The notes beneath the pieces are model-generated. The model saw only the letters and a list, made by a program, of their open reading frames with translations. It made no database searches and was not told the DNA's origin. A program made the translations under genes and the position numbers. Below are positions 23,095 through 34,606 of a DNA stretch of 64,000 nucleotides, one piece after another. Source of the DNA: Auricularia sp. M13 (Eukaryota; Basidiomycota; Agaricomycetes; Auriculariales; Auriculariaceae); the NCBI GenBank assembly GCA_037042915.1, contig CM073199.1:3162001-3226000 (forward strand), in the 5' to 3' direction. The first letter of the stretch is position 1. Every line of letters begins with the position of its first letter.

Positions 23095-23699
23095 GACCGG
23101 AAGAAACTCGAGCACTTGTCCGACGCGCGTGTGTCGGACGTCGAGGTCATCTTCGCGGACGGGTACGACGGTGCCGCGGGCCACCCCGCGCGGAACAGCA
23201 GCATGTTCGGGCAGGGCTTCTTCACGCTCGTCGGCGCCGTCACGCACCCGCTCGCGCAGGGCAGCGTGCACATCAACGCCTCCGCGCCGCAGGCGCCACC
23301 AATTCTCGACCCGCGTTCCTCAGCAACCCGTACGACCGCGCGGCCGTCGTCGCGGCCGCCAAGTATATCCGGAAGGTCACCGCGACGCCGCCGCTCAGCG
23401 ACGTCTGGGCGGCCGAGTACGAGCCCGGCCCCGCAGTGCGCACGGACACGGAGTGGGAGGAGTATGCGCGCACGGCGGTGGCGAGCATGGACCACACTAC
23501 GGGGACATGCGCGATGATGGCGAGCGCGGAGGGCGGTGTTGTCGACGCACAGTTGCGGGTGCACGGTACGAGGAACCTGCGCGTTGTTGACGCCAGCATC
23601 ATGCCCGTCCAGCTGTCCGCGCACATCCAAACCGCCGTGTACAGTATTGCTGAGCGGGCGGCTGTGCTGATTTCGAAAGACTGGGCGAGTGCACCTTAG
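23095..23699 (+). pseudogene. GMC oxidoreductase C-terminal fragment
   Basis: The region encodes about 200 residues matching the C-terminal third of a glucose-methanol-choline family flavin oxidoreductase (aryl-alcohol-oxidase-like). Visible are DARVSDVEVIFADGYD, PLAQGSVHI, FLSNPYDRAAVVAAAKY, the active-site region HTTGTCAM and the terminal NLRVVDASIMP with HIQTAVYSIAERAA. The FAD-binding N-terminal two thirds, including the GxGxxG motif, are absent. Between PPILDPR and FLSNPYDR one base is missing, shifting the frame near 23316. The fragment is much richer in G+C than its surroundings. It is therefore a broken gene remnant that cannot make a working flavoenzyme, not a misannotated short gene. 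Confidence 0.85.
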
Positions 23700-24140
23700 G
23701 TTCCACTCCAGGCAAAGGAAGCACTTTGGCGCAGTTTTGAAGCGAACCTCCCAATAAAATTTCCGCGCAATAGCATCGCGAGCACCGCACTCCAGATCCA
23801 TGAAATTGTCAACGCTGAACATAAATGATCTGCTCTACTGAAGACGGCCGTACCTACCACGAGTGTAAACCTTGGATATGTTAAAAGAAGCATGAATACT
23901 CACCCTCCGAGCTCTGGTCCAAAGTTGAGACCGACAAGTGGAAGAGCCTGCGCTCCTGCCGCTGACTGCGCCAACAATAGCTCTGGGATGCTCGATCGCC
24001 CGGGACTTCGACCATTGGCAAAGTGCCCCTCGTCAATGTCAGTCTGCAGCGGCGGGCGCGCGGTGACGAATCCAGTTGAGAGTCGGTTCTGAACTCCGAA
24101 CTTACCTTCTACTTCTTCACATACGGTACCGTCCGCTATC

Positions 24141-24960
24141 ATGCCAGGCATCGCGCTGCTCCCCGAACAGCTGCTGTATGACATGCTTATTCTTGCCAGC
24201 ACCGCACATATCGAAGAAAGGTTTCATATGGCGCGGTAATGAGGTCGTTGGTCCCTTACGTCGCCCGCATCCGCATATTCGCGACGCACCGGCTCAGTGA
24301 CTCCTGCACACTCTCCCCGCTCCTCGACGGGAACTTGGACTTTCCCGCCCTGAGAATACTCAGGGTAGTATCGTCCATATCTCATACGTGGGACATTGAT
24401 GTGTGCTCTCCCTCGCCGCGAGACCCGACGATCCGCGCTGGGACTTTAAAGACGCCTGGCGCGTACTCTCCGAGCGCTATTCGGCTGCCGCGTCTATGCA
24501 AACCATCCAGATAAATCTCGCGCACTGGAACGAGCTCGCCGCGGCGCTGACTGAGCTCCCTCTCAGGCTGCAAACGGAGGCCGACATTGGGATCACGCTG
24601 CGTGTCATCGCCGACCAGGACGACCTGTGCCAGGGTGGGGATTTGCGCGCGTTGAACTCCCCCCTCACGCTCCCCGGGCCGCGCTGTGTCGAGCTGGAAA
24701 TCCGGGACCCTGCTGGCGGCCTGCCCGTTGCGACCGTGCTCGATGTATTGCAGTCGCTCCATTGCGACCCGCAGGCAGCACGTCCTTGCAAGCTTATTGT
24801 CCGTGGCGCAGCGCCGAAACCCGACAGCGTCGAATCGGACAACTTCCATGATCATGATGGTCACTGGCAAGTGGACCAGCTGGCCCTTGATTTCTCCATT
24901 TGGGAGCTGTCCTTTGACGAATTTTCGGTCGTGGGCACTTGTAATCCTGAGAGACCGTGA
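24141..24960 (+). pseudogene. Decayed F-box protein copy
   Basis: This is a degenerate paralogue of the F-box gene at 27023-28519 (opposite strand). The N-terminal motif LLPEQLLYDMLILAS corresponds to LLSDDLLEDILILS in the intact gene, but a stop follows about 30 codons later. The next matching block, PYVARIRIF then LDGNLDFPALRIL, begins immediately afterwards, so about 70 codons are missing. A later block (24403-24960) contains IQINLAHWNELAAAL and GITLRVIADQDD, matching IQVNTSSWNDLAAAL in the intact copy, and ends WELSFDE. The pieces are in different frames, so no functional product is expected. Confidence 0.75.
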
Positions 24961-25345
24961 ATCTATCACTGGAAAGAGAAGTTTGCAGACAGCACGTCAT
25001 GTTTGCGGGAATGGGCAGAAGTCGTGCAGGCGTGAGACGATTTGAAACACGACTTGGGACAGCGACCAGGAGTACTTGTGTCGCGCATGACGAGCTTGCG
25101 CTATTTCTTCCAACTCTGAGATATGTTGCAATGGTTATTGTCAGCTCACCCTCAGAGTATGTAAATGGGGCGAGGGCTGTGCTGGCAGGCGCTGAGACGA
25201 TTATAACTCATGTGCATATGAAGGGCGGTTTCGAACAACTAACATCATACTTACACCGGGTCAGTTCATGGGGATTGCTGGCCGTCAAGCCGGGGGATGG
25301 GGAAACGGGTAGCTGGAAGACTGTGTCAGAGTGATATATATCACC

Positions 25346-26761
25346 TCATAGGATGACTGCGGACCTCCAAGTCGAAAGGTCTTCATGCCGAACTTGGCAG
25401 AAGTGGGAGTGAAGGACGTCCCGTGGACCAACAAGCGTCACATTCTCAAGCACCAGGCTCAAGCGAGGCTCTTTCTCGTCATGAGGGAAGGGCAGAGCCA
25501 TCTCGGTGAATTTCGCGACTTCGTCGCAGGGCAGCGTCGCCATCGTGGAAGATCCACTGCGCAGTACCAGGGTACTCAGCGCGGGACATTCGATAGGTCT
25601 CGAAATCGTGGCGAGCATCATGAGGCGGGCCGGGCACTCGAGGATCAGCCGCAAGGTGTCCAGTTGGTTGAACGGCCGCTCCATTGCAGCTAGTTCAATC
25701 CACTCGCGCAAATTGGCTATGCTGAGGGAGAGAATTCGATCGCACGTGCCGAGGGTATCGAAGATGCAGCGTATTTGAAAGTCAAAATTTGGTGACCAGA
25801 GCCCAGTAAATGCACGCGATATGTGTGTGTTCCTGTCCGTAAGACAGACCTGGGAACGACCCAAGGTCGCCTGCCTGATCGCCATGTCCAGAGGACCCGG
25901 TATATGAGGCAGGGTCAGGAGTAATTTGGTATGATAGGGATATGACATCTCAATGACGGGAAAGGTTTGCAGGAACGGCATTTCAGAGAAGAGATTGCAT
26001 GCATTGATTCTGTGCAGAGCCAAGTGCAACTGTTTGATTCTGCGCCAGGTCTTGGGGTCCCGATGTATCGGATGCGACAAACCCGTCCTTCCCACGAGGG
26101 TGAGTATAGTGAGTGCGGGAAAATACCGCCACAGATATTCTGAAAGCTCGCGTCCATCAGAATCGGCGAAGCTGGGGATATATCCGATCTGAAGGTGAAG
26201 AACGCTGGATAACGGGCGCATTGTAAAGTCCGGGGGGAATTCCACGTTGGTAAGAGCCAGAAACGTGACATGGGGTGCGTCATTGGCCAACAGGTCGGAG
26301 GGCATGCTCGGCAACCAGGGATATGAACGCTCGTCGGGAATGAAGAACAGAGAAAGCCGACGCAGCTGCCCAGCAGGGCGTCGTAGGCAATCCATAACGT
26401 CCCGAGCGTGGACAGAGTGACATTTGACACTGAGACCTCCGATGTTCGATAGGTATTCCTCGATGGCTGGCATAATCGAGGTGGATAGCAGCTCGCATGG
26501 TTGCTCAAATGTGACCAAGAGCATCGGCTGCCGCGACGCTGTGCGCCCCAGACGCAGAAGGAAAAGCTCGACAGCCGAACGCGTTGGCGATATAAGCTCA
26601 ATCTCTGATGAATACGCGGCGCTTTCAATCGCAACGGCCCGCCAAAGGCCGCAAACTCTCATGACGATTAAGATCTGATCGAGAGCCATATTCTCGAATA
26701 TTTTGTGCCAGAGCTCGACGGGAAGACATTCGGGTACGCATGGACGAGATACGGAGGCCAT
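25346..26761 (-). CDS. F-box protein, single exon
   Basis: An uninterrupted 471-aa frame. The F-box lies at residues 11-46 (LPVELWHKIFENM, then VCGLWRAVAIES), the motif that binds Skp1 in SCF ubiquitin ligases. The rest has spaced leucine-rich stretches (LRRLSLFFIP, VTFLALTNVEF, ALTILTLVGR, LDTLRLILEC) suggesting a divergent leucine-rich-repeat substrate-recognition domain. Cytosolic or nuclear action in substrate recruitment is known for the family; the target is unknown. It belongs to the large, fast-evolving F-box sets of mushrooms and differs in sequence from the neighbouring F-box gene at 27-28.5 kb. Confidence 0.87.
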   Translation of the reverse strand: MASVSRPCVPECLPVELWHKIFENMALDQILIVMRVCGLWRAVAIESAAYSSEIELISPTRSAVELFLLRLGRTASRQPMLLVTFEQPCELLSTSIMPAIEEYLSNIGGLSVKCHSVHARDVMDCLRRPAGQLRRLSLFFIPDERSYPWLPSMPSDLLANDAPHVTFLALTNVEFPPDFTMRPLSSVLHLQIGYIPSFADSDGRELSEYLWRYFPALTILTLVGRTGLSHPIHRDPKTWRRIKQLHLALHRINACNLFSEMPFLQTFPVIEMSYPYHTKLLLTLPHIPGPLDMAIRQATLGRSQVCLTDRNTHISRAFTGLWSPNFDFQIRCIFDTLGTCDRILSLSIANLREWIELAAMERPFNQLDTLRLILECPARLMMLATISRPIECPALSTLVLRSGSSTMATLPCDEVAKFTEMALPFPHDEKEPRLSLVLENVTLVGPRDVLHSHFCQVRHEDLSTWRSAVIL

Positions 26762-27022
26762 CTAGGACGTTGGCGTTGAGTGGTGGAGCGGTTGAGGTTG
26801 CGACGGCAGTGACCGAACCAATCGGACCTTATTCGCCCTGGAGTTGAGAACATTCATCCGACGACTCAGAAAATGTACATCAATTCTCCTCCCCCCACTC
26901 ACAAACACCACCACCACCCACACGTACACACGCACATTTTTTATGCACGCAACTTCAATCGTGTGTCATAGCCACAAATTCGGGAATGGATATAATAACA
27001 TGCTCAACGAGCTTCTCAAGAA

Positions 27023-28519
27023 TCATTCAAAGGAGAGCTCCCATCTGCTAGCCCATGACGCGTACTCCAGCACATATCGAATTGACTTCTGCCAGTCGGC
27101 AAAGTATTTCAAGTCTCGTTCGACGTCGCCGCTTTCTTGCTGCTTGGGGGCGTGGATAACAACTCTGCAAGCTTGCGCACCGTCGCAGTAGTCGAACTGA
27201 AGACACTCGGGCCATAAAAGGTGGCGCACGATTTCGGAAGGAAGATTGCCATGCGGGCTTGTCAGCTCGAGATGGCAGAGTCTTGGGACCGAGATCTTGC
27301 GCAAGTAGAGAAAACCTGTGCGCTCATCCCACTCGTCGTCCCAGCTCGTGAAGATATGCATCGTGATCCCGGCCCCCTCGGGCGTCTGCAGCTGGTGCTC
27401 CTCCAGTGCAGCAGCCAGATCGTTCCAGGAAGATGTGTTCACCTGAATGTTTCTCACTGACGTAGTGATGGCATAGTGGGCAGCGAGGAAAGCCCAGAGA
27501 GCAGTGACATCCCAGTGCGAATCCTCACCCCACACGCCCATTGAGCGCTCGTGCCCGTTAGTATCTCGAAGCACGATCCAACAGTTGTCGTGCAGCTCAA
27601 ACGAGACGAGTGGACCTAGGCCGCGTAGCAGCGAGCCCACCAGGCGTGCTATATCCGATGCATTGTCCCCGTTGGAAATGGCCACCACAATATCAGGTAT
27701 AATAACGTCGGCGAAACCAGTATCGAGCACCTTGACAACGTCCCGTAGTGGGATACGCAAGCTCAGCGAGCGTAATTCAGGCGCCAGCGGCCGGCGTGTG
27801 ATGGTCGCTAGTCCAGGGAACGCGGTGTCCTCATCCACATCGACATTGCAAAAGCTTAGGTAGACGAGATGCGGGCAGCACTGCAAAATAGACAGCAGAT
27901 TCGATACCGGGCTGCAGTGCAGCAGCCGAACCATGGTGAGCGTCGGACACAGGAGAGCAGCTAAGTTGCGTATATCGACGGTGCCGAGCTCCAAAACGCG
28001 CAGGGCCGGTGCGCGGGCATGAACAACGGGTAATGGGTCGTCATCCGCCAAATTCTGCGTGAAAATCATCAAATCTTCCAGGATAGGGAAATCTAGGTTT
28101 CCATCGAGGCGCGGCGCGAACTCTTGGTCGGGGTCGACTACGTGAGCGTAGAAAGAACGGATGCGGGCGGCGTAGGGAGCCAACGCCTGCATTACTGGCC
28201 GCCAATCGTCGTCGCTCGACAGGTTGACTTTCAGCGGGGCTAAAAGCTCGACGTCCAGCGGGGCAGACGACCCGCTGCGTTCCAGAATGATGGGCAGGCG
28301 CGCGTAATCCATCTCCGTAGATAAGCAGAAGGACGACCAGAGCAGCGGGCTGCTCAGTGCGAGGCTACGCCAGCGACGCGAAACCCGCGCGATGGTGAAC
28401 TTTTCTTCGACAGATACGTTCGTGGATAAGATCAGGATGTCTTCCAGCAGGTCGTCCGAGAGCAGTGTGATATCGAACATGGTAGTTGTCGGTAGGAGGA
28501 CAAGGTTCGGAGTTCTCAT
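27023..28519 (-). CDS. F-box protein, single exon
   Basis: An intact 498-aa frame. The F-box-like region is residues 17-57 (ITLLSDDLLEDILIL, then ARVSRRWRSLALSSPLLWSS), giving likely Skp1 binding. LRR-like blocks follow (LDGNLDFPILEDLMIF, ALRVLELGTVDIRNLAALL, PELRSLSLRI). Two broken relatives lie in the window, at 24141-24960 and 48195-48540, so this is the only intact member here. The start at 28519 was taken; an internal Met at 28480 directly precedes the F-box and is equally possible. No intron is needed. Confidence 0.86.
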   Translation of the reverse strand: MRTPNLVLLPTTTMFDITLLSDDLLEDILILSTNVSVEEKFTIARVSRRWRSLALSSPLLWSSFCLSTEMDYARLPIILERSGSSAPLDVELLAPLKVNLSSDDDWRPVMQALAPYAARIRSFYAHVVDPDQEFAPRLDGNLDFPILEDLMIFTQNLADDDPLPVVHARAPALRVLELGTVDIRNLAALLCPTLTMVRLLHCSPVSNLLSILQCCPHLVYLSFCNVDVDEDTAFPGLATITRRPLAPELRSLSLRIPLRDVVKVLDTGFADVIIPDIVVAISNGDNASDIARLVGSLLRGLGPLVSFELHDNCWIVLRDTNGHERSMGVWGEDSHWDVTALWAFLAAHYAITTSVRNIQVNTSSWNDLAAALEEHQLQTPEGAGITMHIFTSWDDEWDERTGFLYLRKISVPRLCHLELTSPHGNLPSEIVRHLLWPECLQFDYCDGAQACRVVIHAPKQQESGDVERDLKYFADWQKSIRYVLEYASWASRWELSFE

Positions 28520-28785
28520 TTCATCATCTCATCAAGAACAGTTGAACCTGATGAGATCTGCTATTGTGCTATTGTGCACACTTCCGTCGAGCATGCAATA
28601 TCGTGGGGCAAGACTTGGACAGCACCCGTTATATCAGGCTGTCAATGAATTAAACTTGTGAGCCATATCACTCTCAAATTCTTGGTAAGGATGCAATGCA
28701 ATCGTGATTACAGCAAATGCAACTACTTGACCTCATCTCTGTTGCTTTACATGCAACAGATAATACAATGATAGAAACCATTGGA

Positions 28786-29956
28786 TTAAAATACAGGGCA
28801 CCAATCTGGATCTTGCATGTACTGGACTCTATACCAATACTCCATGTTGTCCAACTCCTCTCTCACCGACCTCGCACGCAGAGGCCCTCTGGCACTGCCC
28901 GTCCGCCAATTATTAGAAGTCTGGCATTGCTGCCAGTACGCCAGGTGGAGCTCTGCTACATTCTGCAGCCACTCCACCGCGCGCGGCTCGTTGGGACGGC
29001 GCGCACGGACTGGCACGGGGGCATATAGCTTCGACGTGCGTTCGGGCTCGGCGTTCACGTCCACGTCAACGTAGTGGTCGGAAACGCTCAACGGCAGACT
29101 GGCAGCGTCCGCCTCCGAGCCCGAGCCCGAGTCCGAGTCCGCGGCAGCCTCACATTGACAATCTCGAACTTGGTGCGCGATGCGGTACATCTGCGCCGCC
29201 TTCATGCGCATCTGCGCGGCGCGCGCGAACGCGACGTCCGACTGCGCCGCGGCCTTCGCGCTGGCGGCGGCCTCCAGGTATAGATCGCCCAGCTGGGACC
29301 AACCCGCGGCGGAGAGCGCATACGGGCGGCGCGGGACGAGGTCGTCGATGGCGCGCGCGTCGAGCCGCGCCTGGTCGAGCAGGTCTGCGGGGACGAGGCC
29401 GTCGGGCGTGATCCACTGCGTGTCGAAGAAGGACTCCTCCGAGTCTGACCCGTCGAGGGACTCCGAGCACGGCTCGGGAGACGGTGGCTGGTGCTGAGCG
29501 ATGGTGCAGGGTTTGCCGGTGATCGTGTTGTAGAATGCCTGCGTGAACACCAAGTTGTCGCCCCAGTCGTATTCCCCGGAGTTGTCCATCCCAAACGACG
29601 GGTCCGAATCCGACGGCGAGGAAGAGTACAAGTACGAGCGCAAGCTCTGCGGCGTCGAGGATTGTGGAGACGCCAACAAGGCGTCACATTCGGCAAGACA
29701 TTTGTTCAGAAGGTTGATGCGGCGCGCCTGGAGGATTAGAGCTTTGAGATCATTCTCGAGGGCGAGCGCGCTGGTATCCTATCCGGCAGCGTCAGTGGCA
29801 TCCATAGAGTATACGACACAGAGCTAAACGAACCTGTACCGCGACAGCAGGAGCTGCAAACCCAGGGTAGAAGAGCGCCGTAATGCGTTCTTCCGTATGC
29901 ATCGAGTCGGCCGGAGAGGAAAGTGCCTGAGCAGGATGAGAATAGTAGTGGCTCAT
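28786..29956 (-). CDS. Hypothetical protein, two-copy family (intact copy)
   Basis: Two exons (29956-29834, 29778-28786) give 371 aa. No known domain is recognised. Exon 1 ends VAVQ and exon 2 continues DTSALALENDLKALILQARR. A conserved core reads WITPDGLVPADLLDQARL, then IDDLVPRRPYALSAAGWSQ and AQMRMKAAQMYRIAH, and the C-terminus reads KLYAPVPVRAR then MEYWYRVQ. Ala-rich helical stretches and acidic Ser/Asp/Gly runs suggest a soluble, partly disordered protein. A paralogue with the same intron position and core lies at 46967-48036. A TATAAA box sits 67 bp upstream of the chosen ATG. Confidence 0.8.
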
Positions 29957-30022
29957 GGAGGACGAGCGGCTGCGTTCGAGTGGCGACAGTTGGTTATTCA
30001 ACCTGCGGCAACTCGCCCTTCA

Positions 30023-30028
30023 TTTATA
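30023..30028 (-). promoter_or_regulatory. TATA box
   Basis: TATAAA on the minus strand, 67 bp upstream of the ATG at 29956. The paralogue at 46967 has its TATAAA at the same distance. Confidence 0.7.
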
Positions 30029-31915
30029 GGCTAGGCTCCCGTGGTGGTGGTTGTGGGCATCGCCGTACGCTTCAGAAATGACCACGCCGCGGTGGGTACA
30101 CGCGCTGATGCGCCTCCCGGAACTTTTGTATGCTTTAGTGCCACCCTTGCATTCTTCCGCACAGTATCAGTCTTAACGGGTCAGAGAATGCAGACGGACC
30201 ATTGCTGCAAAGAATACTGTCCAACAACGTGCATTCGCGCCGGAGCGCTGATCAGTAATGGCGGAAATATGTTCGAATTCAGCATACGATCGATTGGCAG
30301 GACGAGCAACTACATACCAAGGTAGCAAAAGGCATAATATGCTGAAAAGTCCACGCAGCGGCTTCTGGTTCACATGGAAATGCTGAGCGAGCGTGGCGTT
30401 CGATGGACGGAACATCGTCGTGACACGCTTCCGCATCGAGCTTCCGCACGAAACCACTGTTCATACACAACATCTGCAGTGTGTCCCTGTGAGGTATGAG
30501 TTCAGGGCGTAAGGCTGCCAGCCGGCCTTGGTCCCGAAGACTCGCGCGCGCGTAGAAGAGAACTTTGGCTTTGCTCTGGGGTTTGCATTGATGCATAATA
30601 TGGCTGCAGCTGCGTGGTGGATATCAACTTAACATATTTGGAGGGCAAACGTAGTGATTCGGAGACAGAGGGAACTGGCAGCGGAGAGGCTCACTGAGCG
30701 GCGAGCGCGTGTCACGAGGCCAGGTCGAAGTTCAATCTCCGATTTTGTTCCGTAGCATTTCAACGCAAGCATCCCAATAAAGCTATAGGTATCTGAGAAT
30801 TCAATTACTTAAGCTCAAAGATGATGAATACCTATGTAATCAGCATTCAATAATGTTTTGATTCTCAGCAAGCGAAAAAGCACGTATTTCTAGTAACACA
30901 GCACGTGACACGTTCCTGAGAAGCCGTAAGGGCATTCAGACTGAGCAGTCTGAGTAGAAGATACTTGGTATGATGACTCGCGGTGTGAGCTGCTGGAAGA
31001 CTGGTCCTGCCAAGCTTGGCAACGGCTCCAATGAATGACTTTCTAGAATGTAGCGTTGAACTCAACATTTTAAGGATGCCCTTGCATGGTTATGCTGCAA
31101 TGAACATCCTCCAGGCTCAAAATGGAAGTGTTCGAGTGAGATTCTGGTGCTTCACAGCCTCGGAGCATATACCGCACCGTAAGCCCATCCGACTCTCAGC
31201 GGGCCTCCGGGACCGCTCGGAATCCGCTCCTCTTCTCAATACAGTTTCCCTTCAGCATGGCCTTCTAGTTACTTCGCACGTAGTCCTTAAGAGCACTCAT
31301 ACATTCAGCTTCGTCGGCTCTCGACCTGACGCGGCATGACGCTATGGCTGACCTCGTCGTCTGTGTCGGGAATAAGGAGGATATACGATTCTGACGAAGG
31401 AACTCACGCACTTTCCGCAGGGTTCGAGAGACCGTGGCGGCATGCCTTATTCCGGCAATCCGTCGCGTGCTGATAGACGAAGAAGTGATCCCGCGAAGCT
31501 TCCTGTGCGCCCAACACGGATGCCCAGTGAAGATTTCGACGAATCGACGGTTCAAAGACCCAGAACGGAGATTCATGAGGGTCGCGGTACATATATGGTT
31601 TATGTCGGACTTTGGAGCTCACAAAAGGCCCCGCGACAGCGTTTTGAGCGCACCCGTGTCGGCGAAATCAGCACCGGCGCACGGGTGATCCAATTCCGGA
31701 GGCAACCCGGTGGATTGTGCATAGACAAACGGGAGTCGGGGCACTGTGCCCTAGGCTCCGCATCAGCCCTCTCCGGCGTCCGCGCGCGCTGGATGATCCA
31801 GCGAAACGCCGGACAGGCCCTTGAAGGGCGCCGCGAGCGCCTATGTGGCCCTTGACCTCGTCCTTTCTCCTCTTCATCGCGACCTCGAGCCCCCCATCCC
31901 ATTCAGAGGCCCCGC
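30029..31915. other. Non-coding stretch, no supported gene
   Basis: About 1.9 kb with no recognisable domain or exon series on either strand. It separates the hypothetical gene from the regulator at 31916 and probably contains both promoters. Confidence 0.5.
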
Positions 31916-34449
31916 ATGGACTTCAGCTCGCTAGACGCCCCGCTCTCGTTCGACCAGCAGCTTGCGGCTGGCTCAATGTTTGCTCAGGATACGAGCGCGC
32001 GGGATTCCTTCTCGCCGTACGAAGCCAGCGATGACGGCTCTCAGCAGCGCGCCGCTAAGGTCGCTCGTCAAACGTACGCGTCTCCTCCGCTGATAGTACG
32101 TACGCGCTCACAGCTCCGTAGCCGTGGTGCCTGCCGGAGGTGCAAGAAACTCAAGGTACGCGCACTGAGATCCGCGATCGGCGCTCAACTAAACGATTCG
32201 TCTGCATTCCAGATGAAGTGCGAGTACACAGACGAGAGCGGGCCCTGCACTCGTTGTCGGACGAATGAGCACTCCTGCGAAGTCGAGCCGCGCAGGCACA
32301 CGTCGCAAAAGAAGTGCGCGGTCGGCTCTAACCAACTTGCGCTGTCGCTCAACATTACTTGCAGTGCACGATCGGCGTTGCTGCGCCAGGTTCAAAAGAA
32401 GGATGCTCTCATTGCTAGTCTGCTGCAGCATCTCTACACTACGATGGCCGTGGGAGAGCCTCAGACGCCTGATTCAGACGGGTCCATGACCTTGGAGGAC
32501 GACATGGAGACGTCGGCATCGCACGCAAAGCCAGAGCCGCAGCCAGAGCCTGCCCTACCGTCATCAGCTGCCGCTCAACAGCACCACATGCGGCCGATGT
32601 CTCCGGAGTCTTTTGCTCGCGCCTGCATGAATCTCGAATTCGTCCAGTCCACCGCCATTCGCGTAGAGGAGATAGACGGTCTATTCCATACGTGAGCACG
32701 ATTTCCTTTGCGAGATCCCACAAGTGGAGCTGACCTCCGCAAAAAGGTTCTTCACGAAAATCAATGTGTGCAGAGTATCCATTCATAAATTGTGATTTCC
32801 GTGTTGATCGTGCAACTCTCAGGCACAGATCAATCTGCTCGACCCTGCGCTGCACAGTCCCCGCCAATTGCTGCAGAGATGTCCCTTCCTCTTCACCACT
32901 GTTTGCGCCATTACCGCAAAACATCTCCCACGGTAGGCGTTCGCACTCCATTTTGGGGCCACATGTGGCCGTCCCTGACAAACTACTAAACGAACCTTCT
33001 ACAGACCCGGCGCTTACGCGCAAGCAATGGCCTGCGCGCGGAAGGCGGCAGCCGAAGCGCTCATCTCGAGCCGCAAGACCGTCGAGATGTGCCAGGCGTA
33101 CATCCTGCTCGGGGTAAGCTCCCATCTCATCTCATCTACATGACTGCCTGATCTCACCTTGATACTTCGATGCAAGCAGGAATTCACGCCGCTCGCGCCC
33201 AGCTGGGAAGAGGACCGCTCGTCGCTCTTCCAGGGGCTCGCGCTGCGGCTCGCACTCGACCTGAACCTCGGCGCGCGCGGCGGGCAGCAGCAGCCCGCGA
33301 ACGCGATCGAGCGCCGCAACCGCGAGCGCACATGGATCTGCTGTGCGTGGCTCGACTGGCTCGGCGCGATGCAGAGTGGGCGTGCGATCTCGTTCCCGGA
33401 CGACTCGGTGCTGCGCAACATCGCGACGTGGTACAGCGAGCCCGGCGCGCTGGCTGGCGATGTACATCTGTGTGCTGCCGTGGAGCTTCTGCGAGTTGTC
33501 AGGCGGTTCGCGGACCTGTTTACGAATGGCGATAGCGACTCTGGCGTCAATGGTGATGCGATGATTCGCGTGTTCGACGAGGCTGTCTCCTCGGTCATCG
33601 ATGAGTGGCATCGGCGAATTGAGCGCTCGCGGATTTCGGGTGTGTCGCTTCCAGACGCACATGCAGTGCTTAGATGCTGAGAGACTGTATAGATGCCCTG
33701 TCTAAGAGCAGGACGCACATTCTTAACTTGTACGTCTGCGCACATTGGGGTACTCCTTGCTTCTCCCATACTGATAGTTCATGCAGCTTGTATCACTATT
33801 GCAAGTAAGCCGATGATTCTGCTGAGCCTCGGAGCGCTGTGTACTGACGGTGGCTAAAGGCTGCGAATGCTCTCCATTCTGATTGAACGTTCGACTGTCA
33901 CGAATGAATCACCAAGCGAATCGTGCTATCTCAGGGTAAGACTGATCTTGCCACGCAATGACTGAACATGGTTCTCACCCTCTCAGTGCTGGCATACCGG
34001 CCTGGCCTCGTTATCTGAAGTCGTCGACAACATCGCGCCAACCGGGCTCCTCCAATACGCCCCTGACCCTTTCCTGAAATTCGCCGCTCTATCAGCTGCA
34101 TTCACGCTCAGGGTATGTATCGCTCAGTACTGGGAGCTGAAGTCAACAGCCTGGGACTCATTTCGATTGGCAGCTCCTCGCACCCCGGTTCGCACCGGTG
34201 ATCTCCCCAGACAGCAAGCTCGTCGCGACGGGGCACATAGATAAGCTCATCGCGGTGCTCGAGGTCGACTCGCCGCAGGGCGTCATGGCGCCCCAGGTGT
34301 ACGCTCAGGCGCTGCGCGGGCTCATGCTGCAATACGCACGCGAGGGCGACGCCGGTCCGACGCCCGCGTCGCAGGCGGGTCTCAACGCCACCATGGAGAG
34401 GCGGCTGTTCGAGGCGCTCGACTCGTCCGCCGTGGTATCGTTTGCATAG
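31916..34449 (+). CDS. Zn2Cys6 fungal transcription factor
   Basis: Twelve exons give 639 aa: 31916-32155, 32213-32313, 32365-32691, 32747-32765, 32823-32932, 33005-33113, 33180-33641, 33674-33729, 33787-33804, 33860-33935, 33987-34112 and 34174-34449. The zinc cluster Cys are 73, 76, 83, 92, 95 and 102; an intron splits it after CRRCKKLK, as in the regulator at 36.5 kb. A short coiled coil follows (ARSALLRQVQKKDALIASLL). Middle-homology-region motifs are INLLDPALHS, RCPFLFTTV, CQAYILLG, SWEEDRSSLF and TWICCAWLDWL. The exon of 19 nt is conserved with the paralogue. The junction at 33642-33673 is the weak point: only a 32-nt GT-AG intron restores phase and alignment, otherwise a frameshift must be assumed. 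Unlike its relatives it lacks a long Gln-rich tail. Predicted nuclear. Confidence 0.78.
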
Positions 34450-34606
34450 ACTTGCCTGCTTGTCATGATTTCTTTGCTTTTTTGGCGCTCCGAGTCTGAA
34501 CCGAATGTCAACTTCTGATGTGAAGTCGGACTCGGATGCATATTATGTGGATAGTTAGGATGATCAGCTTGTGTACATGGACTTTGATATACCTCCTGAT
34601 GAAATC

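Noticed and set aside
24957-25334. 125-codon plus-strand frame after the decayed F-box copy
   Set aside because: No recognisable domain; composition and position suggest chance opening.
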